Of a stretch of 6,725 nucleotides of DNA, positions 1 to 6,155 are shown piece by piece. The position numbers and the translations under genes are program-made. Below the pieces are notes generated by a model. The model worked only from the letters and a program-made list of their open reading frames with translations. It was not told where the DNA came from and made no database searches. The stretch is from Gammaproteobacteria bacterium (GTDB taxonomy: Bacteria; Pseudomonadota; Gammaproteobacteria; Acidiferrobacterales; SZUA-150): contig JAOUNW010000107.1 of the NCBI GenBank assembly GCA_029880755.1, forward strand, positions 1 through 6,725, written 5' to 3'. The number at the start of each line of letters is the position of its first letter. The stretch's first letter is position 1.

Positions 1-684
1 CCCGGTTATACTGAAAACGTTGCAAAAGAACTGGCAAAAATGACCGGCTTGGCCATACGCCCGGCTGCCGATCTCAGCGCCCAAATGCAGTCCATGTCGG
101 ATCTGCAGCATTTATCTAATGCTATTCGTGGCCTTACACTGGAGCTCACACGCATTAGTAATGATATGCGTCTACTGGCTTCCGGTCCGCGAACCGGCCT
201 GGCCGAAATTCTGCTACCGCCGGTACAGCCGGGTTCCAGTATTATGCCGGGCAAGGTCAACCCGGTGATGTTCGAGATGTTAAATCAAGTGTGTTACCAG
301 GTGCTGGGTCAGGATGCTGCTATTGCCGGCATGGTTCAAGCCGGGCAATTGGAGTTAAACGTCATGATGCCCGCACTGGGTTCGGCATTGTTCGATGCCA
401 TGGACTGGCTCACCAATGGCATTAACGCCGCTGCCGAGAAAAATCTGGCTGGACTGACCGTAGACCGGCAACGCTGCCGCGACTATGCCAATACAAGCAT
501 TGGTCTGGCCACCTTACTCAATACCGCTATCGGTTATGCCGCTGCCGCCGAAGTAGCCAAACTTTCGCAAAAGGCGGGTCGACCTGTGCGCGAACTGGTG
601 GCGGAGAAAGGCCTTATGACCAAAGAAGCCTTCGATAAACTGGTACAGCAGGCTGCCATTGACGGAAATATTGATAAGCTTTAA
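1..684 (+). CDS. aspA: Aspartate ammonia-lyase (aspartase), C-terminal half, cut by the window edge
   Basis: Aspartase reversibly deaminates L-aspartate to fumarate and ammonia in the cytoplasm. The frame is open from base 1, so 227 C-terminal residues are present and the N-terminal half lies outside the window. The fumarate-lyase signature GSSIMPGKVNP is encoded at 232-264; it forms the flexible loop carrying the catalytic serine. SGPRTGLAEI precedes it. Class II fumarase shares this signature, but the rest looks more like aspartase: NQVCYQVLGQD and the AGQLELNVMMP stretch after the signature, a Cys-x-x-Tyr then SIG pattern, and a tail resembling GKSVREVV-x-E-x-GLLT of E. coli AspA. The tail is short, ending soon after the GLMTKEAFDKL segment, whereas E. 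coli AspA runs about 15 residues further. The gene ends with TAA, and no clear terminator follows. The superfamily assignment is near certain. Aspartase over fumarase is a judgement from remembered sequences. Confidence 0.8.
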   Translation, partial: PGYTENVAKELAKMTGLAIRPAADLSAQMQSMSDLQHLSNAIRGLTLELTRISNDMRLLASGPRTGLAEILLPPVQPGSSIMPGKVNPVMFEMLNQVCYQVLGQDAAIAGMVQAGQLELNVMMPALGSALFDAMDWLTNGINAAAEKNLAGLTVDRQRCRDYANTSIGLATLLNTAIGYAAAAEVAKLSQKAGRPVRELVAEKGLMTKEAFDKLVQQAAIDGNIDKL

Positions 685-863
685 TTTTCTCCGGTCGGCT
701 AATAACCTATTGTTTTATATATATATTTCCGAACAGAGTTCCGTCAGATAACCATTCGGCACTATTGCCAGGAGACACCAATACTAATAAATTTTCAAAA
801 ATCCGCGAGGCCGTCTAGACTCTGGATAAGCTTACAAAAAACATAACCCGATTAAAGGCTTGC
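685..863. other. Intergenic region with an A/T run
   Basis: This 179-base gap separates the aspartase-like gene from the PilZ-like gene. It contains an uninterrupted 16-base A/T stretch at 713-728, with alternating TA at 716-726. I see no coding frame with a plausible start, no tRNA, and no G/C-rich stem followed by T's that would serve as a terminator. The best inverted repeat is a trivial GAAC-AGA-GTTC at 731-741. The right part carries the promoter candidate listed separately. Confidence 0.6.
765..793 (+). promoter_or_regulatory. Candidate sigma-70-type promoter for the PilZ-like gene
   Basis: TTGCCA at 765-770 matches the -35 consensus in five of six positions. A 17-base spacer follows, then TAAATT at 788-793, which matches the -10 consensus in four of six. 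Transcription would start near 800, leaving a leader of about 60 bases before the ATG at 864. The assignment is from consensus matching only; the A/T-rich surroundings make chance matches likely. Confidence 0.3.
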
Positions 864-2537
864 ATGGATTTACCACTATCTCTTCCTCAGCTGTCAAAAG
901 GCGAGCTTGACCCAAAGTTAAGCGACCCATCGAAAGTCAAAGCATGGCTCGACGAATTGCCCATGCTTAATGTCGAGGAAAGCAGCCATGAAATCCACAA
1001 AAGCCTTATCGCGATCAATCGCACCCCCCTGGAAGAAACAACACGTATCAAATTGCTGGAGTTATACCGGGCACCCATCAAGGTTCTCACCGATAAACTT
1101 CTAAAAAGTTATGGTACCTTGCCATTACCCTTGAGCGACAAATACCAGATAGCGGCAGATCGGGTTCGGCATTTCCAGAATGAAATGGCTTACGGCTATA
1201 AATGGATCGTGCGCGATATGTACCATCGCATCCAGTCCAAGTTGCTTGGGAGGCATTCCACCAGCCTGGCATTACCGATCCAACGGGCCATTTATTACCT
1301 AACGGGTAGCCTGGTTCATTCCTATCAACAATACGCCCCTTACCAGGCGGGCACCTGGAAAGAGCTTCACATTCTGTATCAATTGGCTGAGCTCAATGGC
1401 ATTACCGAAATGCCTGTTGAAGATCCAATCAATGATGTATTAGGGCACAGCAGTGTCAGTCATGTGTACAAGCAGGCACTACTGGTGGATCTCAGCGATC
1501 CCTATCATCTTCCGGCACAAATGATCACAAAGATTTATCGCTACCTGGATGTCATGGCTTCCCTGGCCCATGTCCACCGCCCCCCCATCATCGCCGTTGC
1601 AGACAACTGCCAATTTCTGGTTGACCTGAACAGCGACCGGGCAGGTCATATGGTCATGGGCCAACCTGATGAACTCCAGTCCAAACATCTGCGGCTACTC
1701 AATACCGTTGACCTGGCCCGCACCATCCACGGCCAACTCACCCAACTGGAGGAAGGCAAAGCACCTGACTCTCAAGGATTGGGTGATGGTTTTTTTGATG
1801 CCATGGCCCAAAACATGTGCCGGCGCCTGATCAATTCCTGGGGCGTCAATCCCAAACGGGTATTCAAGCGTGTCCCCAAGTCAGACATTTCAGTCAATAC
1901 CGCCATTGGCCTGGAATCCGCTGTTTATGTCTTCAACCAAAGCAGAAAATTTATCACCAGCGCGGAGTACATGGGACCGAAACCACAGCGTACCCGTATC
2001 GGAACTTTCTTTACCAGACCGGACCCGGCCTTACTGGATGACGTGCACCTGGAAGAAGAAACCCAGAACGACACGGAATATGCACTGTCAACCTGGGACA
2101 TGGTTGACGAAAGCGCTGGTGGTATGGCGCTGGCCAAAACCGGCTACAAAGGACCAATCAGAGTTGGTGAAATAATCGCTACCCACAACAAAGGTGGCAG
2201 TGAAAGCTGGTCCCTAAGTGTTATCCGCTGGATGCGACGCCTGGACAATCAGCACACGGAACTGGGCATACAGCGCCTGGCTCCCAGCGCAAAACCACTG
2301 GCTATCAAAACCTTAGTTCAACAAAACAAGGAAAGTGAATTCATGCCGGGATTGCTGTTGCCGGAAATCCCGGCATTAAAACAGGCGCAGTCCCTGATTA
2401 CCCCCCGAGGGGTATTTCGTAATGATGGTATTGTCTACATAGATGACGGCAATATGATGCGGCGTGTTACCTGCACCAAGCTCATGGAAGTCACGGGCTC
2501 CTACGAACGCTTCCAGTTTCGCTTCCAGGAGTTTTAG
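864..2537 (+). CDS. PilZ-like protein with a long uncharacterised N-terminal region (putative c-di-GMP receptor)
   Basis: The product has 557 residues, no signal peptide and no membrane segment, so it should be cytoplasmic. Residues 1-325 are mostly helical in character and match no domain I can name. PilZ-like features follow: R332-V-F-K-R336 fits the c-di-GMP-binding RxxxR motif, and D415-E-S417-A-G-G420 fits D/NxSxxG. The later stretch SLSVIRWMRR (450-459), then LGIQRLAPSAKPLA (467-480), resembles the strand pairs that close a PilZ barrel. The two motifs are 78 residues apart, wider than in compact PilZ domains, so an insert lies between them. About 75 further residues follow the barrel. 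The family resembles large 'PilZ domain' or 'hypothetical' proteins of beta- and gammaproteobacteria. The start is ATG 864, with AAAGG at 854-858 five bases upstream. A role as a c-di-GMP effector is inference; its output is unknown, and the neighbours do not suggest one. Confidence 0.65.
   Translation: MDLPLSLPQLSKGELDPKLSDPSKVKAWLDELPMLNVEESSHEIHKSLIAINRTPLEETTRIKLLELYRAPIKVLTDKLLKSYGTLPLPLSDKYQIAADRVRHFQNEMAYGYKWIVRDMYHRIQSKLLGRHSTSLALPIQRAIYYLTGSLVHSYQQYAPYQAGTWKELHILYQLAELNGITEMPVEDPINDVLGHSSVSHVYKQALLVDLSDPYHLPAQMITKIYRYLDVMASLAHVHRPPIIAVADNCQFLVDLNSDRAGHMVMGQPDELQSKHLRLLNTVDLARTIHGQLTQLEEGKAPDSQGLGDGFFDAMAQNMCRRLINSWGVNPKRVFKRVPKSDISVNTAIGLESAVYVFNQSRKFITSAEYMGPKPQRTRIGTFFTRPDPALLDDVHLEEETQNDTEYALSTWDMVDESAGGMALAKTGYKGPIRVGEIIATHNKGGSESWSLSVIRWMRRLDNQHTELGIQRLAPSAKPLAIKTLVQQNKESEFMPGLLLPEIPALKQAQSLITPRGVFRNDGIVYIDDGNMMRRVTCTKLMEVTGSYERFQFRFQEF
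2343..2376. repeat. Perfect 11-base inverted repeat inside the PilZ-like gene
   Basis: ATGCCGGGATT at 2343-2353 is exactly reverse-complementary to AATCCCGGCAT at 2366-2376, with a 12-base loop. The repeat falls within codons 494-505, in the last eighth of the coding sequence. It could form a G/C-rich hairpin in the mRNA. No run of T follows, so it does not look like an intrinsic terminator. Confidence 0.75.
2399..2414. repeat. Short G/C-rich hairpin inside the PilZ-like gene
   Basis: TACCCC at 2399-2404 pairs with GGGGTA at 2409-2414 around the four-base loop CCGA. It lies 22 bases after the longer inverted repeat. The following bases are TTTCGT, too short a T run for a normal terminator. 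Confidence 0.5.
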
Positions 2538-2571
2538 TGCCACACTAATCAAGTTCTAATACTGGCGCTGT

Positions 2572-2602
2572 TTGGAGTAAGGTTATTCTGGTATTCTTTA
2601 AT
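2572..2602 (+). promoter_or_regulatory. Weak promoter candidate for the arsC-wrbA unit
   Basis: The 93-base gap between the PilZ-like gene and the ArsC gene contains TTTAAT at 2597-2602, a five-of-six match to the -10 consensus. TTGGAG at 2572-2577 is a possible -35, but the 19-base spacer is longer than ideal. Read-through from upstream is an equally good explanation, as no terminator is visible in the gap. Confidence 0.22.
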
Positions 2603-2630
2603 CTCGCGACAATCCTGATGCACTCTCAAA

Positions 2631-2978
2631 ATGAACATTATTATTTATCACAACCCCCGTTGTTCCAAATCAAGACAAACACTAGAGCTTATCAGTTCAC
2701 GAGGAATTACACCGGAAACTATTGACTACCTGAATCATCCGCCCACGCGGGAGCAACTCCGGAATATTCTCAAATTATTATCCATGGGCCCGCGAGATCT
2801 AATGCGTAAAAAAGAACAGATCTACATGGAAAAGAATCTGGCCGATCCTGCACTCACAGACGATCAGCTTATAGACGCCATGATCTCCCATCCTAAATTA
2901 ATAGAACGCCCTATCGTCATTAACGGGGATCGGGCGGCGCTTGGCCGGCCGCCGGAAAATGTTCTGGAAATTCTCTAA
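2631..2978 (+). CDS. arsC: ArsC-family arsenate reductase-like protein (YfgD type)
   Basis: This thioredoxin-fold protein belongs to the glutaredoxin-dependent ArsC family, which reduces arsenate to arsenite. It has 115 residues. C11 sits in HNPRCSKSR, at the position of catalytic Cys12 of plasmid R773 ArsC. R59, R93 (in ERPIVI) and R106 (in LGRPPE) align with its Arg60, Arg94 and Arg107, each shifted by one, so the oxyanion-binding set looks complete. The length and the NLADPALTDDQLIDAM segment fit the short chromosomal YfgD branch better than the roughly 140-residue plasmid enzymes. No arsR, arsB or acr3 lies nearby, so a dedicated arsenic-resistance role is not supported; a general thiol-redox role is possible. 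An in-frame TGA at 2616-2618 rules out a longer product. No good ribosome-binding site precedes ATG 2631. The gene ends with tandem stops TAATAA, six bases before wrbA. Confidence 0.88.
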   Translation: MNIIIYHNPRCSKSRQTLELISSRGITPETIDYLNHPPTREQLRNILKLLSMGPRDLMRKKEQIYMEKNLADPALTDDQLIDAMISHPKLIERPIVINGDRAALGRPPENVLEIL

Positions 2979-2983
2979 TAACC

Positions 2984-3580
2984 ATGCCGGAGATTCTTGT
3001 CCTTTATTACAGCCGTCATGGTTCGATTCTCTCTATGGCACAGTACGTAGCCCGCGGCATTGAAAGTGTTGCTTCCATGCAGGCGCGCCTGCGCACAGTA
3101 CCAGAAGTTTCTCCAAACACTGAGGCTACTCAGCAACCGGTACCGGACAGGGGTGCCCCGTACGCTACGCTGGACGATTTGAATGAATGCATCGGTCTGG
3201 CATTGGGCTCGCCCGCCCGCTTCGGAAACATGGCGGCTCCATTAAAATATTTCCTGGAATCGACCACACCCTTGTGGCTCTCTGGAAATCTGGTAAACAA
3301 GCCCGCAGCAGTATTCACCTCCAGCTCTTCTCTGCACGGCGGTCAGGAATCTACGTTATTGTCGATGATGGTGCCACTACTTCATCACGGCATGATCCTG
3401 CTGGGCTTACCTTATACCGAAAAGGCTCTGTCAGAAACCAAAACCGGCGGAACGCCTTATGGCGCCAGTCATGTTTCCGGCATCAACAGTGATTATGAAA
3501 TCAGTCCCGAGGAAAAGACGTTGTGTATCGCCCTAGGTGCAAGATTGGCGAATACCGCCAGACAACTTAACAAAGGTTGA
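2984..3580 (+). CDS. wrbA: WrbA-like NAD(P)H:quinone oxidoreductase (flavodoxin fold)
   Basis: WrbA proteins bind FMN and reduce quinones by two electrons, which limits semiquinone and superoxide formation. The 198-residue product starts with the flavodoxin strand and phosphate loop, EILVLYYSRHGSILSMA (3-19). GSPARFGNMAAPLKYFL (75-91), TSSSSLHGGQE (112-122) and PLLHHGM (131-137) are the characteristic WrbA flavin-site blocks. TPYGASHVSG (157-166) is also typical. The length matches the family's usual 190-200 residues. The start at 2984 lies five bases past the arsC region's second stop codon and has only weak Shine-Dalgarno resemblance, so translation is probably coupled to arsC. The order arsC then wrbA near hda recurs in pseudomonads as I recall it. 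The gene converges on hda with 11 bases between stops. Which quinone it uses in the cell cannot be told from sequence. Confidence 0.9.
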   Translation: MPEILVLYYSRHGSILSMAQYVARGIESVASMQARLRTVPEVSPNTEATQQPVPDRGAPYATLDDLNECIGLALGSPARFGNMAAPLKYFLESTTPLWLSGNLVNKPAAVFTSSSSLHGGQESTLLSMMVPLLHHGMILLGLPYTEKALSETKTGGTPYGASHVSGINSDYEISPEEKTLCIALGARLANTARQLNKG

Positions 3581-3591
3581 GACTGAAATTA

Positions 3592-4311
3592 TTAACGAGC
3601 ATCTTCCAGTTCCAGAGTTTTAAGAAAAGGAATAGTCACCCGGCGCTGGCTGGCCAGAGAACATTGATCCACTTGCTCCAGTAGTTTAAATAATGCCTGC
3701 ATGTCACGAGGATAGCGGTTCAATACGTAACGTACTACATCATCACCAACATCAATACCGCGGTTCCTGGCACGCTGCTTGACCACCGCGAACTTTTCCT
3801 CATCGTCCAACCCCTGCAACGGGAAACTGAGACCCCATCCTGCCATGCGAGTGGCCAGATCCGGCAAACTCAAACCAAGATAGTTGGCGTTATTGTTGGC
3901 TGACAATACCAACAACTGCCTGGTCTGCCGGCGCTGTTCGCATAAAGCAAACAACGCTGTTTCCCAGTCCCTGGACCCTGCAATACAGTGAACATCATCA
4001 ATACAAACAACTGCGATCCTGCTCAGCTCTTCAAGCACCTCTGGCGAATTATCACTTTGCCGCTTGAGTGAAACCAGTAATGAATTCGTACCAGCATGGC
4101 CAGCCTGACGGCAAATGGCCTCCAGCAAATGTGTTTTACCACAACCGGAAGCACCCCACAGATAGATTAACCAGTCGGTCTCTTCCTGCTCATTAGTACC
4201 AGTAACCAGTTTTTTAAGCCGATCGACCGGCTCCTGGTTTTTTCCAGGAACATAGTTTTCAAAAGAAGGAAAATCCCGCAAGGAGATATTTAATGGAAGT
4301 TGCTTACTCAT
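3592..4311 (-). CDS. hda: DnaA regulatory inactivator Hda
   Basis: Hda binds the DNA-loaded sliding clamp and stimulates ATP hydrolysis by DnaA, switching off the initiator after replication starts (RIDA). The 239-residue product has QLPLNI at residues 4-9, matching the QLxLxL clamp-binding hexapeptide. It is followed by a single DnaA-like AAA+ domain without DnaA's DNA-binding domain. Walker A is GASGCGKTH (53-61), Walker B is VVCIDDVH (101-108), sensor 1 is LVLSANN (134-140), and LPDLATR ends at R155, the likely arginine finger. R202 in YPRDMQALFKLL is a candidate sensor 2. The end, RVTIPFLKTL, matches the usual Hda terminus. Both Walker motifs are canonical, unlike the altered ones in E. 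coli Hda. The start ATG overlaps the upstream gene's TGA by 4 bases and no strong ribosome-binding site is seen, so translation is probably coupled. Confidence 0.93.
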   Translation of the reverse strand: MSKQLPLNISLRDFPSFENYVPGKNQEPVDRLKKLVTGTNEQEETDWLIYLWGASGCGKTHLLEAICRQAGHAGTNSLLVSLKRQSDNSPEVLEELSRIAVVCIDDVHCIAGSRDWETALFALCEQRRQTRQLLVLSANNNANYLGLSLPDLATRMAGWGLSFPLQGLDDEEKFAVVKQRARNRGIDVGDDVVRYVLNRYPRDMQALFKLLEQVDQCSLASQRRVTIPFLKTLELEDAR

Positions 4312-5414
4312 GTTGCTTGCGATTTAACATGACCCGCCTTGAGCGTCTTTTTTCTGCGTTTTTGCTTACGCCTTGGCAACGGTGTTTCCGAATAGGCGTT
4401 GTGCAAGTGCCGCAACAATACCACCAACACGGCTGCCACGGGTAAGGCCAACAATACACCAATAAATCCAAACAACTGTCCCCCGGCCATGACAGCAAAA
4501 ATTACCGCAACCGGATGCAGACCCAGCCGATCTCCAATTAACAATGGTGTTAGTACAAATCCTTCCAGTATCTGCCCAATCATAAAAACGGCCGCCACCC
4601 ATAACAACATAGTGGCATCATGAAATTGAAATAGCGCCGCCGCTCCCGCCGCCAAGGCACCAACCAGTACACCCATATAAGGCACAAAGCTGACAGCACC
4701 GGCCAACAACCCGATAGGCAATGCCAGATCAAGGCCCATTACGCTTAAACCAATACAATACACCAACGCCAGCACTACCATGACTGTTAACTGGCCGCGC
4801 ATAAAACTGGACAGTACTTCGTCAGTCTCTTTCGTAAGCTGTCTTACCCGAGGCCTTGCGCCCGGCGAGATTAAGGCATCAATGCGTTTCAGCAATCCAT
4901 CCCAGTCACGCATAAGATAAAAACTAATTACCGGTATCAACGCCAGATTGATCACCCAACTGATAACATCCAGTCCTGTTTCCGATACCCGAAATGCAGC
5001 GCCGCCCAGCCACTTACCCACATCGCGCCAATGCTGTGTCAGAGCGGTCTTCATGCTACCGAGATCAAGTGTGGAAAAATCCAGTCCCCAAGAGTGCTGC
5101 ATCCACGGAATGGCCACGGTAATTAACCAATCGATGTAGACCGGAATCCTGGATGCCAGGCTGAAAATCTGCCGCTGTAATGCCGGCACCAAACCAAATA
5201 AAGCGATAACCAGAAACAACACAAATAACCCAAATACCAACGCAACTGCCAGGGAACGGGGGAAACGCCATTTCTGAAACTGCAACACCACAGGATTGCT
5301 CACATAGGCGAGCACGAAAGAAACAACGAACGGCGTGAGTATGGGCGCCAGCAGAAATAACAACAGCCCGGCAAGTAACATCAGGCTTAAGGCAACCGGA
5401 ATACGCCAATTCAT
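4308..5414 (-). CDS. perM: PerM/YfgO-type AI-2E family membrane protein
   Basis: This 368-residue inner-membrane protein belongs to the family once named for AI-2 export (PF01594). The substrate of most members is unknown, and some are proposed ion exchangers or permeases. Hydrophobic segments lie near residues 5-37, 54-78, 147-168, 207-226, 231-262, 267-290 and 301-336. The soluble stretch at about 80-145 is typical of the family. FVPYMG (244-249), EGFVLTPLLIGDRLGLHP (284-301) and the GGQLFGFIGVLLALPVAAV block (311-329) are its conserved C-terminal signature. The tail (about 347-364) is strongly basic, RRKQKRRKK, and presumably cytoplasmic. The gene overlaps both neighbours by ATGA, at 5411-5414 upstream and 4308-4311 downstream. 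An in-phase A-AAA-AAG heptamer at 4347-4353 encodes part of the basic tail. Family assignment is strong; the gene name reflects the E. coli homologue, not a tested function. Confidence 0.85.
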   Translation of the reverse strand: MNWRIPVALSLMLLAGLLLFLLAPILTPFVVSFVLAYVSNPVVLQFQKWRFPRSLAVALVFGLFVLFLVIALFGLVPALQRQIFSLASRIPVYIDWLITVAIPWMQHSWGLDFSTLDLGSMKTALTQHWRDVGKWLGGAAFRVSETGLDVISWVINLALIPVISFYLMRDWDGLLKRIDALISPGARPRVRQLTKETDEVLSSFMRGQLTVMVVLALVYCIGLSVMGLDLALPIGLLAGAVSFVPYMGVLVGALAAGAAALFQFHDATMLLWVAAVFMIGQILEGFVLTPLLIGDRLGLHPVAVIFAVMAGGQLFGFIGVLLALPVAAVLVVLLRHLHNAYSETPLPRRKQKRRKKTLKAGHVKSQAT

Positions 5415-5980
5415 GACAACCGCCCGGAATTATCCATAGGCTCAATCTGGCGTTTTACCACCCACATCCAGAGATAATGGGTACCACTAACAACTGTTGT
5501 CGCCATCACCAGGTAAACCAGCAGAAGATTTGCCTGAGGGAAATACAATTGGGCTGTATGTTGAGCCAGCACAATCACCACCAAAACAATTTGCATCAGC
5601 GTATTGAGCTTGCTCAGGTAACTGGGTTGCATATGCACGGGACCCAACAGGGAAACCACTACCAGGTAGCCACCCACAATTAACAAGTCCCGAAAAACGA
5701 CGGTCAGTGCCAGCCAGAAGGGTACATCTCCCACCCAGGCCAGCATAATATAAGCGCTGACCAGCAAGGCCTTATCCGCCAGGGGGTCCAGAACCGCGCC
5801 GAGTTGGCTGACCAGATTAAATCGTTTTGCGATATACCCGTCCAGGGCATCACTGACCCCGGCGATAAGGAACAGCAGCAGACCGGTCACATAGTCCTGG
5901 GAACGCAATGCCAGAATAAGGAGCGGCACCAGAAACAGGCGCGAAATAGTGATGGCGTTTGGTAGATGCTGAAAACCCAT
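5411..5980 (-). CDS. CDP-alcohol phosphatidyltransferase (PgsA or cardiolipin-synthase-like)
   Basis: Such integral-membrane enzymes transfer a phosphatidyl group from CDP-diacylglycerol to an alcohol, making phosphatidylglycerol phosphate, cardiolipin or related lipids. The 189-residue product carries the full CDP-alcohol signature: D44, D47, G48, A51, then G61, D65 and D69 at the right spacing. The usual arginine after the alanine is K52, followed by R53. These aspartates bind the catalytic metals. About six hydrophobic helices can be placed, near 8-27, 30-50, 70-83, 86-111, 122-142 and 150-175. The start LPNAITISRLFLVPLLI is typical of PgsA-like proteins. Which alcohol is used cannot be decided; the genome may have a separate pgsA. 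No start codon lies in frame just upstream of ATG 5980. AAGGAG at 5995-6000 is 14 bases away, longer than ideal, while GGGA at 5985-5988 is four away. It is the first gene of the operon with perM and hda. Confidence 0.85.
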   Translation of the reverse strand: MGFQHLPNAITISRLFLVPLLILALRSQDYVTGLLLFLIAGVSDALDGYIAKRFNLVSQLGAVLDPLADKALLVSAYIMLAWVGDVPFWLALTVVFRDLLIVGGYLVVVSLLGPVHMQPSYLSKLNTLMQIVLVVIVLAQHTAQLYFPQANLLLVYLVMATTVVSGTHYLWMWVVKRQIEPMDNSGRLS

Positions 5981-6015
5981 TGAGTCCCGATTTTCTCCTT
6001 TGTTGCTCCAGGGTC

Positions 6016-6021
6016 AGTATA
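6016..6021 (-). promoter_or_regulatory. Candidate -10 element for the minus-strand operon
   Basis: Read on the minus strand this is TATACT, a five-of-six match to the -10 consensus, placed 35 bases before the ATG at 5980. That is a sensible distance, giving a leader of roughly 30 bases that would include AAGGAG. The -35 region, about 6039-6044, is poor (for example TCTGAT at a 17-base spacer), so an activator or a different sigma factor may be needed. Confidence 0.35.
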
Positions 6022-6150
6022 AAAGATTTCCGGCCAAAATCAGAAAAATGCCATAGTTCCCGGAAAACTGGCTGCCTCGACGCCCCATTTGCACCCATGA
6101 CGCCTTGGCCATACCATAGCCCTCCTTGGAAACACCCTCTCAATGCCTAT

Positions 6151-6155
6151 AGGAA
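6151..6155 (+). promoter_or_regulatory. purM: Ribosome-binding site that fixes the GTG start of purM
   Basis: AGGAA lies six bases before GTG 6162, a good spacing. An in-frame TAG at 6150-6152, overlapping this site, excludes any earlier start. Translation from GTG gives an N-terminus that aligns with known PurM proteins at YRDAGVDIDAG. Confidence 0.75.

Noticed and set aside
6..260. Minus-strand open frame of 84 codons opposite the aspartase-like gene
   Set aside because: It lies wholly antisense to a clearly conserved enzyme and resembles no protein I recognise.
1..684. Class II fumarase (FumC) as the identity of the first gene
   Set aside because: The signature loop is shared, but the NQVC, NVMMP and Cys-x-x-Tyr-SIG blocks and the tail resemble aspartase more closely. 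Fumarase remains a minor alternative.
1817..2175. Alternative plus-strand frames inside the PilZ-like gene
   Set aside because: They have no ribosome-binding site, odd low-complexity composition and no family resemblance, and are shadows of the main frame.
2343..2414. The two hairpins as an intrinsic terminator
   Set aside because: Neither is followed by a proper T run, and both lie more than 100 bases inside an intact coding frame.
4304..4602. Extra minus-strand frames around the PerM-hda junction
   Set aside because: They are rich in Trp, Cys and Gly, overlap conserved coding sequence and have no recognisable domain.
6126..6153. TTGGAA-N16-TATAGG as a purM promoter giving a leaderless message
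   Set aside because: The -10 would overlap the ribosome-binding site AGGAA, which has ideal spacing to GTG and implies a normal leader.
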